From positions 42,235,554-42,299,553 of the forward strand of contig OX485803.1 of NCBI GenBank assembly GCA_950295325.1: a stretch of 64,000 bases of DNA, written 5' to 3'. A program made the translations under genes and the position numbers. The notes beneath the pieces were generated by a model. It saw only the letters and a program-made list of their open reading frames with translations, had not been told where the DNA came from and ran no database searches. Positions 1 through 17,077 of this stretch are shown here, piece by piece. This DNA comes from Polytrichum commune. Its lineage: Eukaryota; Streptophyta; Polytrichopsida; Polytrichales; Polytrichaceae. Within the stretch, counting starts at the first letter, position 1. Every line of letters begins with the position of its first letter.

Positions 1-3858
<3,858 letters not shown>

Positions 3859-4598
3859 GGGTGTACCTTACCCAAAAAGGCACCTGTTAGTCCTTGAAAG
3901 GCATGGCAGCTGCCAGCGGCAGGTTGTAGAGATTGGGCTATTTGGGATCACATGGTGGTCATGGATCTTCACAGACAACAAAGAGATCGTGAACCCAGGA
4001 AGACCAATTGGTCGGGAGAGTAAAATTTTATCATGAGGGTTTGTAGCTTGTAGGTGTTTAGAGAATGTAAACCAAATCTTCTTTTGCACAAGGATAGTGC
4101 TGATATGAGGATCTAAGGATCCCTTTTAAAGTACAGAGTAACCCATTTTGGGGCTTTCATGCTACAACTCCCATGTTTGCAACAGTCTTGGATGGATGGA
4201 TGTGCTGCCACTTATGACTTGGTGTGTAGCTGGTAATTTAGTTCAAAAGCTGTTGATTGGAACCAATCTTACGCATATCAATGGTGATCATGTGATGTAC
4301 TTCATTTTAGACTTTTATGCTTCTATTACTATTTCCATTGTGTTTCATCTCGGTCAACTTGTAAATTGTGTCTAGGTGTAGTATACAGGAGTGAAACATG
4401 TACATTTTTATGTATCCTCTATCAACCCCTAAAAGCTGAGAAGGCATTTCTTTGTTCGGGCAGTCACCTGTGCCTGACCACACCAGCGTACGTTTCACAC
4501 CATAATCTTCTGATTATGGATCTGTGGATGGCCAAAAGTTTGTGGGAACAACCCCTTATTAACAAAGATGCCGTTCCTATGGTCAAATCCTACATCAG
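3859..4598. other. INO80 3' UTR and downstream flank
   Basis: No coding signal is seen after the INO80 stop. The region probably holds the 3' UTR. Short open frames here have no recognisable family and look like chance. Confidence 0.5.
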
Positions 4599-5060
4599 AG
4601 GGGTAGAATTTAAACACCCCTCATGAACTTTCGGGGGTGTTAGATCCGGGCTGGGGCAGCCTGACCAAAACCTGCTGCCTGCCCCGCCCAACTTCATAAA
4701 AAAGGCCGCTTGACTACAAATCCCATATTGAGTGCACTTCACCTTCAAGGTCTAAAATCCAAAATATATGTGCACTTCCACTTAACAAATAAGCAATTGA
4801 TAGGGATTTCACTTTCAGAAGTAAAACCATCAATGCAGTGTGAAATTAATTTGGAAATAAAAAACATTACAAAATCCTCATGAACATTGAGGGTATAATT
4901 TATGCGACTTACCATTCGAAATTGTCTGTGTCATTCTGAAATGACACTTAAATTAGTGTGATGATTTAGTATGTATATTTTATAATAATTTAGGTAATGC
5001 CTTCTACTTTACAAGTATTCATACATAATTAATTATAAAATGTACTTACTGGAATGAATT
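4599..5060 (+). mobile_element. Single diverged arm of the Mutator-type foldback element
   Basis: The stretch aligns by eye with the left arm of the palindrome at 18193-19495. Shared runs include CAAATCCCATATTGAGTGCA (4720s and 18350s), the following CTTCAAGGTCT-type segment, and the later stretch about fitting ACAAAATCCTCAT. The outer part is similar in layout, with a C/G-rich end and then a GCCCGCCC-like tract, but diverged. No second arm and no target duplication are visible, so it is a truncated or recombined relative. Confidence 0.6.
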
Positions 5061-5764
5061 AATCACTAGAATCACATATGATGCCCAAATTTTATAGTTC
5101 ACATAGTGGATTGCAAACCCCAGTAGAGTATTAGGTGGCGACCCATTTCGGGTTGCTTGAGCATTGAAGGGTTAATCCTGACCGAACCACATACCAATCC
5201 AATATGGGCGCTGGGTAAAGAAAGCGAGCCACGTGAGACCCATCTACCTTATACGTGGGAGGGGGTACCATAGGTTTGGGATAACAAGGAGGAGTTGCAA
5301 GGGTGAGCCGGCCACTGGGGAACTACCACCCACGCGGTTCTCCGCCACAAACTCCCTGCACTTTTCTCTTTCCCTCGTGGAAAGCCACCTCCCTCGTTGC
5401 GTTTCCCCTGCTCTCATTCCATCGCTCCCAAATTGTGGACACAACAGTTCCCTGGACTCATCATAAGATTGGCGACACGGACTGACACCAGGAGACTCAT
5501 TTCTCTGCTCGGCGTCGACGATTTTGCTGCTGCCGGGCCACAATCGAATTGAATCGGAGTTTGGCAAGGCGAGGCAAAGGAGGGGGGATGGTTTGAGGGA
5601 CGGGAGCCATGTGTGGGGCGCGAGGGCCGTGGCCCTCTTCATCCTGCGCGTCGTGTCGCGCAATTCAGACTTTCGGCAGCTCCTCGCGCCAAGCTCCTCG
5701 CACCGCTATTTTTCTCGTCTTGAATCCGTACGGGAAAAAAACATTCTTACACCCCTGTGATTGA
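5061..5764. other. Intergenic; GC-richer stretch before the PPR gene
   Basis: From 5230 to 5760 base composition turns GC-rich with short open frames on both strands, none recognised. It could hold the promoter or a non-coding first exon of the downstream PPR-SMR gene, but nothing in it decides that. Confidence 0.35.
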
Positions 5765-6650
5765 GAGGATGCGGAGTTGTGGTGATTGATTAGTCAGAAA
5801 CTTGAGCATATGCATTGTTACAACGTTGTGCTGAGAAATTTGGAAATGGAGTGAGGAAGCAATACGCATTTACAAATTTCTCATAGGCAATCATGTCCGT
5901 CGGAGGTGTTAGCTCAAAATGCCAACTATAATTACTCTGTGTTGAGGATGCGGAGTTGTGGTGATTGATTGAGTCAGCTACTTCAGCACATACATTGTTA
6001 CAACGTTGTCCTGGAAAATTTGGAACCGAGAGTGAGGAAGAAAAATGCATTTACAAGTTTCTCATACGCAATCATGTCCGTCAGAGGTGTTAGCTCACAA
6101 CTCAGATCCAGATGTTAACCTGTTATCGTAAATGCCCAATATCATTCTCCACATTTCTTGAAAGTAGCAGAGCTTTTAGACGTCGCACGACATGGCGAAT
6201 ACATGTAACTGCGTTGTAGAAGTTTAGAGGAGCTTGTAGGAGCTTGTTAGTCCCCTATAATATTGACCTGGTTGTAATCTTGGAGATCTGTATGACAGAC
6301 GACAGTGGAATATCATTTGAACAGAATCTCCATTTTATTTACCCTTCATAGCTTATAGGAGTGAAGGGAGTACGTTAGCAACCTTCCAAACGAAAGATGA
6401 CTTCATAGCTCGAAGTAATAACAATCAAAGCAATGGATGACTATCCGAGTGAAGGATATGAAGTTCTTCATTGTTCCAATGTTGGTCTGAAAGGTTGGAA
6501 GGGATTTAGGAAGCTATGCATTCACAAAATCTTGATGTCAACCACAGTCCTTGAAGCTGTGAGCTCCGAACTCAGGGCGGGACAGAAATCGGTTATTAGA
6601 GATTGCGAATGCCATCCTCCACATCCCTAAACGTGACAGCCTTTAAAGAT
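5765..6650. repeat. Tandem 179-bp repeat, two clear copies and one diverged copy
   Basis: Copies start with GAGGATGCGGAGTTGTGGTG at 5765 and 5944, a period of 179 bp. Both share the order TTGTTACAACGTTGT, a TTTGGAA stretch, GAGTGAGGAAG, CATTTACAA and CAATCATGTCCGTC. A weaker third copy lies at about 6440-6650 (TTGTTCCAATGTTGG, then a GAACTCAG and a CCTCCACAT segment that also follows copy two). All frames are interrupted, so this is non-coding. It sits directly upstream of the PPR gene and may be part of its leader. Confidence 0.7.
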
Positions 6651-6913
6651 GGTGCATCAAGAAGGAATTTTCTTGTAACCACCAGAGCTTGTGTAAAAAT
6701 CTGATACTGTACAATATTTTAAACAGAATCCTCAGATTTAAATGGTTGCAATTCTGAGTAGAGTAGTTGTAGGTTTGCTTGATGATTTTATTTTTTTGCA
6801 ATTCGATGTGCTGAATCTTGCAGGAGGTAAGTTTCAGCAAAGGTCACATATCAGAGAGGTTTCAGCTGAATCAGTTTTCTCGCTGTGTCTCCAGGAGTCG
6901 AAGACAGTCGAAT

Positions 6914-9900
6914 ATGCGGAATGGTCTCATGGAGGCCACCGAGAAGATTATTGTGGGCAAAAGAGACGACTCGTTCGTATCATTCCCTCTTGCACCGATG
7001 AATGAATCCTCCTTTCTAAAGGGCACATCGTTGCACACTGGAAATAAACGATCACCAAGTCCGAATGCTGAGAAATGCACCGTTACTTTGATAAACCTCA
7101 TGGTCTCTCCTACTATGAACCTTGAAAAGCTTGCTGTGTGGAATAGTGACGACAGTGAAAAGATCAGGAGTTTGAATATTGAAAAGGCAGTGTGGATGAA
7201 AAGGCCACAGTTGGAGATACGGAGACCAGGGTACAGTGCAGATGAAGTTGATACGCCAGTAGTCAAACTAGTGCATCCTGTTGATTCGCATAGCAGCCGT
7301 TTGCATGTGAAACCGAAACTACAGGTAAGAATTGTTTTTGGTTGGCAAATTGCAAAGCGCCAGCATTTTTCTGGGATAGCATTGTCAACTTTGGGAAGCT
7401 CCAGATTTTGGGGGTGTTAGTAGTTTTAGATGTAGAGAAAAGTACGTCGTATGGCCATAATATTGTTCTGTTTTCGAATCTCAATCTGCTAAGTTCTTTC
7501 GGGCAATGAAGATTTTTTTCTTGATTGAAGCCGTGATGACAACATTTGGAAGTGGTCTCGACCTGTCATTGCAGGTGATAGTTTGGTTTGTATGGTTCAC
7601 ATTGACGAGGTTAAGAGTGTGCTCTTAAAGTATTGGTAAAATGGCTTGTTCTAGCCTTAGTAGGATGCTAAAGATATTTTATGATTCAGGTGAGGCCCAG
7701 TAAAAATTCCAGTGAAGGAAAGCATGGTAGATCAAAGCTTCCAAGATTTCTGCCTGCACACCGAGAGTCGCGGCCGAGGGATTCAAAAGGAGCAGTGTGC
7801 AGCCCAGCAGTTTATGAAGTGGTGGAATCATTACGGAGGTCATGGATCCAACATCGGAGCATTAAGGATGCAATGGAAAATTTTGAAAAGACTCTGTCAC
7901 CCCGTGATATTTCCTGCATTCTTACCGAGCTCCAACGACAGCACAATTGGCAATGCACTTTGGAGGTTTTTATCTCACCCTTTCATCCAGTCAATGGAAG
8001 CAACCTTGGTATTCCTTGGATAAACATCACAAAGTTTATCTTAGTACACTACTTCCATAAATTCAAAAGTTATTGCCAGTCAGATGATTACGAAGCCCTG
8101 TTTTTGAAACTGCTCACAACATATTGAAGTGGGACTGGGTGAATATTTCAAAGGGCCTTTTGTGTGGATGTAGCAAGTACAGAAACCATACATCAGGTTC
8201 TCTTTAATCTCATTATTTGGATGCCCTGAGTGCAACATGTTGACATGACAGCTTGAATAAAGAAATATTTTGGGGTATGTTGTTGGTTCAGGTGTTCTAT
8301 TGGATCAAGAAGCAGCCTTGGCATCGGCCCAACAGTCGATTGTACACACGGCTAATTGGATTCTTGGGAAGAGAGGGTCAGGTTAGAACAAGTCAAGGCT
8401 CACCTTATTTAGTATATCACTGCACATTGTTACATCTCTTGGTGTTGGAGGCTTCAGTATTGTTGGTTAGGTAGGGTGTCAGCTTTCTGTAATTTTTTGA
8501 ATAAAGTTTCAGTTGTTAATTAATAACCAGACATCCTTTTGTGAATGACACCAGGTAGAGCGTGCTACTGTACTCCTCCAAGAAATGTTGCTGGAAAAAT
8601 GTAGACCCGACCAGTATACATTCACAGCTCTCGTCAATGGATATGGCAAAGCAAGAATGTTGAAGGATGCACTAGCAGTGTTCAACTATATGAAAGAGTG
8701 CCCTGAGCCTGAATGTCAACCTAACACAGTGACATGCAACGCGCTTCTTGATGCACTTGTGAAAGGGGGCCAATATGATTTAGCTCTGACTACATTCTTT
8801 GATATGCGGAATGGCACCAATGGTCTTGAACATGGGTGTAAGCCAAACGTAGTTACATACAATATTCTAATTGATGCACTTTGTAAAGAAGGCTTTGTTG
8901 AAATTGGTGTACGAGTGCTCCATCACATGAGAAAAGAGGACGAGGACTATGACAGCAAGGTTCCTCCAAATTCAGCCACTTATAATACACTTATTAATGC
9001 TTGCGGGAAAATTGGGCTTTATGAGAAAGCTGAAGATTTGATGGAGGAGATGGTGCAGCATGGGGTCCAGCCTGATCGTATTACATACACAGCCCTGATT
9101 GATGCATATGGAAAGGCTGGGCTTTGGGAAGCTGCGGAGAACACATTCAAAGGCATGACAGGAGCAAGTGTTTCAGCTGACGTAATGACTTATACAGCTA
9201 TGATCGATGCCTATGCTAAAGAGGGTCTACATGACAAAGCTGAGGAGATTTTCAAGATGATGCAACAATCTGGGATTAGGCCAAACCAAGTCACTTATTT
9301 GTCACTTATTGATGCATATGGAAAGGGTGGCTTACCAGAAGAGGCTAAGAATGTCTTTGCTAAGATGCAAGCAGCAGGTTATGAAGGAAATGTGTTGATA
9401 TACAGTGCTCTTATCAACGCTTATGGAAAAGCTCAGCAACACAAGAAAGCCGCTGATATCCTGGAACTGATGAGGCTAGCTAGTTGTCAACCAAATCTCA
9501 TCACATATGCAGCTGTTTTTTCTGCCTGTGGCAGGTGCAAGTCTTGGGATGATGCCCTGGAACTTCTTCAAGTCTTTGAGGTGACTTGGATTCATCATAT
9601 GATTGTATCTTCTGGATTTGTGGCTACTGAAAATTATATGCTTATGAGATGAAGTAAAGGCCGATGGACTTCTTTTTGGTAGTCCCTTTTCTTTTGCTTC
9701 ATCCACAAACTTTGATTTGGTTGGCAATTGCTGCAACCTCATCCATAAGGCCACCACCACAGATGGTCAAGTTGTTCACGATGTTCTTGGAAATTTATCT
9801 CATTTCCCTGCATTCAGGTTTTCACTGAAGGCTGAACGCCCATCTTTTCCATGCGTCCAATGTGCGTGTAGCATGCAACAAATGTGGTCATCTCATGACC

Positions 9901-10866
9901 TTCTCCTATGTAGTGAGGAGTCTGCTGTACAGATGGAGGACTTGCACTAACTCATTTGATGGTGTTGCAGAACTCACAAATTAAGATGGAACAAATATTG
10001 TACAAGGTTGTGTGGGGAGGCTCTATCAGTGAAAAGCTATGGGAAGATGTGTCTAGAAGTTTAGAAAAAGTTGTTGCAAAGCAGCCAAAGGTCACTCAAG
10101 TTTCGTTCTTCAACTCCTTAATAGAGTTCCTCTGGAGTTGTGGGCTCTGTGGTCGAGCAGCTCGTTTTCTATCTATCGCAAAAGTGGTTGGAGTGTACAA
10201 TGACGATAAGTGCACCACCTTCACAAAATCAGAATGGTGCCTTGACCTTCACAGGTGACTGAGATCTTCTGTCTCTTTTTGATTATTGCAGCATGCATTG
10301 TCTTCTTGTTGATTTACAAATGAACAAAAAAGGCCCCCAGCAACTGTTGCAGCACACATGGCCAAATGACCACATTATCTAGTAGTAATTGCCAAGTTAT
10401 CTTGGTCAACCCCAGCTCTGTTGTCCATGGATGATCATGTAATAGCATTATAGAATGTCTGGTTGTGAGATGAGAGTTACTACATTTTCTATATGTGTCC
10501 TGTTTTGACAGAGATCCCTGCCATTGCAGATTCTCAGTTGGTGCAGCCATGACAATGTTACTGACATGGCTGGAAGCGCTTCACCTGGCATGGGTCTGGG
10601 GAGAAGATCCTCCAGAGACAATTGTAGTTGTTACGGGAAAGGGCAAGCACTCCAAGAACATGGAGTCAGCTTTAAAGGCACAGATAGAATCACAACTATC
10701 ACAACTTGGTTCCCCTTTCATGCAATGTGGAGACAATTCAGGCCGTTTGTCTGCCTCAGGAACTGCACTACAGGACTGGCTTTTGTCACCTGGGATCAAG
10801 CAGCGTCTGAGTCTGGTGGACACAAAAAGTCCCCGGCCTTCCTACAAGAATGGGCTTGAAAAGTGA
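6914..10866 (+). CDS. P-class pentatricopeptide repeat protein with C-terminal SMR domain
   Basis: Exons read 6914-7324, 7690-7965, 8292-8381, 8555-9580, 9971-10254 and 10530-10866, giving 807 residues. Exons 3-4 hold about nine 35-residue PPR motifs (for example VTYNILIDALCKEGF, ITYTALIDAYGKAGLWEAAE). The end is an SMR domain: LDLHRFSVGAA is formed across the last intron, with TGKGKHSK further on. PPR-SMR proteins bind RNA in plastids or mitochondria, and several act in plastid gene expression or retrograde signalling. The acceptor at 10529/10530 was chosen over 10509 because it restores LDLHRFSVGAA. The start is uncertain: 6914 is the first in-frame ATG, but the frame stays open back to 6815 and an acceptor-like TTGCAG lies at 6818-6823. 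The predicted N-terminus does not look like a transit peptide, so an upstream exon may exist. The exact orthologue (GUN1, pTAC2, SVR7, SOT1 or another) cannot be told. Confidence 0.88.
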
Positions 10867-12511
10867 TGGGATAATTCTGGAGGTTAAGCAAACATTGGCA
10901 TTTTGACCCTTCAAATCCAGGTATGCCAATGTGATGTCTGTCTACAGCTTTACATAGGTATTGTTTTGTAAAATTTCAGCAAATTTAATTTAGGTTTATC
11001 TTCAGTAATGGTTCTGATTCAATTTTGTTTGTTGACAGGCATTACAATACTATCGGCAATGCTTTTACAGCAAACCTTGCAATGTATTTTTATTTCTCAA
11101 ATGCACGCCCATCCTATATTGATAACTTTGTAAAACTAGTAGGTACATTCATTTGCACAAATATTTTAAAAGACCCATGCCAGCCGTCGTGTAGTCAGGG
11201 CAGATCTTGTAGATTGAAAATCTGCAGGAACAATTGGTGTGACGAATGTACATGCCTGTGTTGGTTCCTGTAGAATTCGCTTTGTATTCTAGCCATCACC
11301 CCTTTGTACTCATGGGCTGTTGAACAACCCAGAAAGAATGAGATTGGCTGAAACAGCTACTGCCTGAGGCATGATCTGTACCATACCTTTCAGTGCTAAA
11401 TATTTTTTAAGCCTGATTTTCAATTATCACCAGCGTTCTCTCCATTGTTTTCCTTTCAGTGTATGTAGAATGCTATCTTACGTGAACTAATGTTCAATGA
11501 TGGAAATTTCGTGGCAAAAGGTCTAATTTTTCTTTGTTATAAAATGTACTACCATGAGGAAATAACCAGGTTGTCGATATGATAGTATCTGCCATTCTCC
11601 ACCATCTTATGCAACTGGTGGTTATAGCTACTGAAAACTAATCTCAAGAATTTTTTATTTATTTTGAAGAGAAATGCTCCTAAATTCATTTCCTGAAGAT
11701 CAATGATAGACTACATTGTTGCGAAATTTGACCTTCTGAATGTAGTCTAATGTCACCTTTCATATCTTTATTTTCTTATGTGATCTCCAAGTTAGACATG
11801 CAAAGCATATTTTATAAGGCAATTTTGATTTGAAGTGCACCCCTGGGACTTCAAGGGCGAAGTGTATCTCTTTTTGTCTGGGTGATGTTTTGAAGCACCT
11901 ATCAAGAGGGAGAGTGATTGCTATATAGAGCTGATTGGTATATAGAGCCCAGGTATTCCTATTTCTAGATAGCTTAACATGTAAATTGGGTTCAGGGGCC
12001 TGACTTAGTTTATTGAGGTAAAATTAAGATGAATCATCAACAAATTTATAGGGGCATGTTATTACCAATGTTGGATTGGTATTGTCCTTTACCGAATAGC
12101 ATTTGGGTATCGATAATGAGGATTTCACATTTTTTGATATCAATAGGGTAATGCCATGTATTTGAGAATAATTTTGTTGTTGATACCATTTGGGTCTATA
12201 TAGACCATGCAAGGACCTTCCTACCTAGGTAAAGTCGTCCTAGTGTTCATATGGTTTAAATAGGTATTAACCCAAAAAACAGTTTGGGTTGACAAGCATT
12301 CTCACATCTTCGAAACCCACCAAATATTAATATTTTGGCTACATTGATTATTTCAATTAGTAAGGTGGTATTAATTTTTGAAGCACACATTATTTAGCCA
12401 AATCTCAAAGTTACTCAGTCATTTTATGGAGTGACTGAATTCATGACTACGTGCCTATTTATCATGTATTTGTAGAGTAATAGAGAAAATTAATATGGAA
12501 ACACATACTTG
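10867..12511. other. PPR-SMR 3' UTR and intergenic DNA
   Basis: No gene, RNA or repeat structure is recognised. The first few hundred bases are probably the 3' UTR. Confidence 0.4.
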
Positions 12512-12712
12512 TCAATGAACAGTGCCAAGTACCAATACTGTTAATGAACAATGCCAAGGGCCGGTGCTTTCATTGAATAATGCCAAGTGCAAGTGCTTTC
12601 AATGAATAATGTCAAGTGCCGGCACTTTCAATAAATATTGCCAAGTGCCATCGCTTTCAATGAATAGTGCCAAGTGCTAGTACTTTCAATAGATAGTGCC
12701 GGAATGAACAAT
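12512..12712. repeat. 29-bp minisatellite, about seven units
   Basis: The core TGCCAAGTGC recurs at an exact 29-bp step, with its T at 12523, 12552, 12581, 12610 (variant), 12639, 12668 and 12697 (degenerate). Each unit has the form TTTCAATGAATAATGCCAAG followed by a variable nonamer. It is non-coding. Confidence 0.85.
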
Positions 12713-13229
12713 GCTCACTAGTTCTTTTGGTGACACTAATTTCATAGCATAAAGAAAATTTAATATCACCTTCACTAATGTCCCGCACTCACTATTAGCC
12801 CTCCCTCAGTAATTAGGATGATCAATGTAGTATCACAATTTTGGTACCCTTGGGTAGGTTCTTTGATATCATTATTGATACCAAGCATTCACCTATATAC
12901 AGGTTCAACATTGGTTTCACCACTCCCCGAAATGGTAGGTGCTGAGAAATGAAATCTCCTCTGTTGGCTTGCTTTTGAAAATGGAATGAAAATTATTATC
13001 AGAGCTAATTGTTGGTTACATGTGGTATAGAATAAGAAAGAAGTCGACTCCGAAATTACACTATGCACAGCATTTAGATTGCTGAGCATAATCTAGTCTC
13101 CAAATGCAACCTGAGTGGGGTCATGGAGTTTTGAAGATCTTCAGATTCCAAAGAATTTGTGCGACTGTTGCAATGTTGACACCCAAGTTCACTCTGCAAC
13201 AACGTGCTTGGTGGAGTATGAAAATAACA
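12713..13229. other. Intergenic, nothing recognised
   Basis: AT-rich DNA between the minisatellite and the MITE; no feature is supported. Confidence 0.4.
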
Positions 13230-13638
13230 CCCGGGGAGGGCACTCCATTGTCAAGTTGAAAACCATGTGCAACGGAAAAAATCTACTTTTTCTAAAAAGC
13301 ATCAACAAAATGGGTCAAACTTTTATCAAAAAAAAGTTATGAGTACATATACATGGTATCTATTACATAGTAAAAATTGATAACCAAAATTGATAATTTG
13401 TTTTTTCTAGAAAACATACCGTTTCTAACTAGAATGACGCAGAATTGATCTAAAACAATTACTAGAAAAAATGGAGATGACTAAAAATTTCAAATAAATA
13501 TACAAAAGATATTATCAATGGACATGTATATATAGAAAATTATCATAATTTTTAAAATTATCTATGGCATATAATATAGGGGTAGCAAACTTCCCTTGCA
13601 CATGGTTTTCAACTTGACAATGGAGTGCCCTCCCCGGG
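13230..13638. mobile_element. 409-bp MITE with about 42-bp terminal inverted repeats (hAT- or Mutator-type)
   Basis: Left end CCCGGGGAGGGCACTCCATT reappears as its reverse complement at the right end, and the match continues inward to CCATGTGCAA, about 42 bp in all. The flanks carry a direct repeat AAATAACA at 13222-13229 and 13639-13646, an 8-bp target duplication that suggests hAT. A 9-bp Mutator-type reading is possible because the next base is shared. The interior is AT-rich and has no transposase. Confidence 0.85.
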
Positions 13639-16600
13639 AAATAACACAACAAATAGCAACCAGCAACTTGAAAAGCCAAGGATCTCTATCAGCAAGTTTC
13701 TGATCCAGAATTCTCGTCTACAATTGGAAGTTCATAATTCTGGTTTCGAATTGGTCTCCATTGGCCATAAGGCTCCGTAAAGTCTTAATCTCTCATTTAT
13801 CATATGGCGAACAATACATGTAATAATGAGGAATTTATGATTATACTCTTGTGTTGGAGCCAACCCTGGAGTGGGTATCAAGGCAAATGTGATCAAATAT
13901 CCAGAGTAAATTGGCATTAGTGGAATGAAGATGTCACCGATCCTGTTGAAGATAATGATTATTGCATACACTCCCCCAGGGCTTGGTATGAGATGGCCCA
14001 CCATAAGGTAGGCTTTAAACATTTACCTTTGTACCAAGGGGACTATTGAACGAGATAGAACCATTGGGTTCAAACTCACATTAGTCAAACATCGACATTT
14101 TTTCTCTTTTATGTTTCCTAGTAGGAGTTGGTTTTTTCTTGGAAGATGAAACTCAAAATTTTCATTGTTGTCTTTGCATTTTCAAGAATTCTATACGTGT
14201 TAATTATGATGGAGGAAGTAAGGATGCTAATTATAACCTCTTCCTATCACTAGAAGAAATCATGTCCAAATCAACCCTAGATCCATTACAAAATTGTTCA
14301 TGAGAGAGGAAAACATTTTGTTTCAGTGAATTCAATAACCTTGAGGTTGCAATGTCCAAACTTATTGAAATTCCATCCACCACAGTGTGGCCCTAGTGCT
14401 ATAGTGTCAGTGCACTCTAACTTACCACCCACTATTGAGCCCAAATTTTCTTAAATATTGGAAAGCACATGCTGTATACTCCCTCAATCCAATAGTGATA
14501 AGGTGAGCATACCTAATTCGGTAACCTCTCATAAACAAACTCCTATTGTGAGTGGTGTATGGTAAGACGTGACCCTAGAATGGATATTAGAAAGACACAT
14601 TTGAAAAGATTTGGACTTTATGCTAAAAAATTGTTAATTACTCTTGAATTTGTAGTCAACATTAGTTAAAGAGACCTATAGATCATTTAAGAAGAAAAAT
14701 CATCTTCACTTTCATAATGAATAAGGTATTGATATGAAATCTGAAAAGGATAAGGAAGATAGATACATCCTCAATTTGGATTTTCTATTTATCTCATACA
14801 AATCACATGTTGAATATCCTAAAAGAAATCGGTGCAAAACTGCACAACCAAAACTGTCCATTCTAGGACCACATATACCTTATGCTCTTCAAGAGCAATC
14901 AGTGTTCAGTAAGATGGACTGTGTCCTCTCTATAGTGGACCCTTTGCACTGATCATGTCAACATTTGCATTTGCAGGGTTTCTATCAAGCACTGAACTGA
15001 TTCCAGCTGACCAGACTTCATGACGAACATCTGAATTAAAAACTCATCATCACAGTGTATTCAAATCTAGTTACGCTCAATGTTCAGGAAACGATGTGGT
15101 TCAAACTTTTGAATCGGAACATCTCAGCAATGAGCTTTGATTTCCAACAGCAATAACTGACAATTGCTGAAAGCATTGACACGATTTGCAAAGGCATTGA
15201 TGTGTTATGGCATAAGGCCATTGGTAAAGTGTCATGGCCTGACCAAGAAAGGCCTTGAGAATACATGTTAAAAACTTACCCCATATAGGTTTATGGCTAC
15301 TTTATCTCAGGTTCACATCACAAGACTAATTAAGTGTTTTTCATGCTTATTCCGGGGGTCAAATCTGTTTTTTTTTTAAAGAAAATTCCAAGCTATCAAG
15401 GGCCCTTCCCATATTTTCCCTTTGAGTTACAAGACTCCCATGAGTTCTTGACCCCAAATCAATGATTTCGTTCTGCACACAACATTATTTAACCGTCGTA
15501 CGATTCACTCTGCAGAAGGAATAATACTCTTCAACATTTTAGAATGAACATGTCTTGATTGTGGAGATCCAAATTTCCGGATAGAATATGACAGTTCCTG
15601 CTCAGTGCTCTAGCCTCAATTCACGCGAGACAATGTCCTTATTTGGAGGAGAAATCGGACATTATGAAGAGAAGTTAGGAAAGTGGCAGGATTACTCTAA
15701 GTCGGAATGGAGAAAGTGAAGGACTACGTTGTTGACGAATGTTATGCAGAAGATCTACCGCCAAGGAATAATAACTGAATACAGAGATGTGAAGCGTATA
15801 ATATACCGCACTGTTCCTGGAATTTCTAGACGAGAAGGCTTCAGGAATGCGTGTTACCGAAATTAAGACTTGATTGTCCCCGGCTCTCACACTCAGATCG
15901 GACCAAAGCAAAACTCCCAGCGATCTACTTCCAGTCCTCCAGGCGAGAATCATGACTTGCGTATTGCAGTACTCGAACCGTTTCCATATCATTCCACTCA
16001 TTGAAGTGATACACACGCATGTTTTCCAGTGGCCATCTCCATTCGTGCAGCCACGTACAGGGAAAGACGTGTCATCCTAGATACTCGCTGTATGGAACAA
16101 AGCTGAGGAGTACTGTATAAACGTTCCTCATGCCTGTACATGCACAGGCACTAACACCACTCATGGCAGCTACCAGTTACATAATCGCAATGACGGAAGC
16201 CGGCTTGCTCACACTCGGAGAATCAACAACACCGAAAGAACTTGCGATGAGATGCACTTATCATGTCGAAGAATTGTCTCGCCAAATAATTGGAACAAGA
16301 GATAGGATCATCGCTCATTGAGAGCAGAGTGTGCAGTAAAAACTAAATGTGGGTAGTTACAGATTAAATTTTAATACGGAGTGTTGATACATTAGCATCA
16401 AAACCACCGGAGAAGCTTATTTAACAGTTCTACTAAAAATAGTGATTAGCTACTGAGGTCACGTCAAGCTCTCAGATTAAGCAGGCGGAAACCAAAACAT
16501 ATTTGGCAAATCGCGCGCCTTTATCTTAAATGATACAAAAACTCCAAGAATGTTCGGCGCCTTGATTCTGTCTCCTCCTCGACTCTGCTGCTGCAAAGGC

Positions 16601-17077
16601 ATCGGAGGCTGCAGAGGAACAAGAGAGTCCTCAATGTCGTCAAAGTTTGCAACGACAAACCTGCAACGTTCAATTTCATTAATTCCTTATCCTCCTAGTT
16701 CAGTGCTCCATCTACGTAATGTGACAAGATCGACTATTCGCAGCTATTCCCGCTTCTCTTATCCTTCAAGCTATGTTGTCATCCTCTCTGCGCCAAAAAC
16801 AATATGGAACATCCTTCATCCATAAGCTGGTGTGGCCAGCCTGACATCTAAACAAATTTTCCAATAACTGCCTATTGCGTCTTGCCATAAAGAGATGCCA
16901 CATCCTCTCCTCTCGCTCCCTGTCTTCCGTACATTCTTCGCAGACACAATGCGTCAAACCGTGTCTGGAGGTACATATCTGCCACTTCCTCCTCCCAACA
17001 AAACCTTGCTACAACGCTCTCCAAGCACAGGTGAAGATTCAAACGTGCAGCGCACCTGCGTTAGGGCAGCGCAGGAG
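13639..17077. other. Intergenic, no supported gene
   Basis: Open frames of 60-113 codons occur on both strands. The best are a 96-codon frame with hydrophobic segments on the minus strand at 13732-14022 and a 113-codon frame at 15675-16016; I recognise neither family. No transposon ends were found. Base composition becomes GC-richer after about 16500, towards the RALF gene. Confidence 0.35.

Noticed and set aside
13732-14022. 96-codon minus-strand frame with hydrophobic stretches (PGGVYAIIIIFNRIGDIF)
   Set aside because: Looks somewhat protein-like but I recognise no family; no exon context was found. Left uncalled.
15675-16016. 113-codon minus-strand frame
   Set aside because: No recognisable domain and no splice context; treated as chance.
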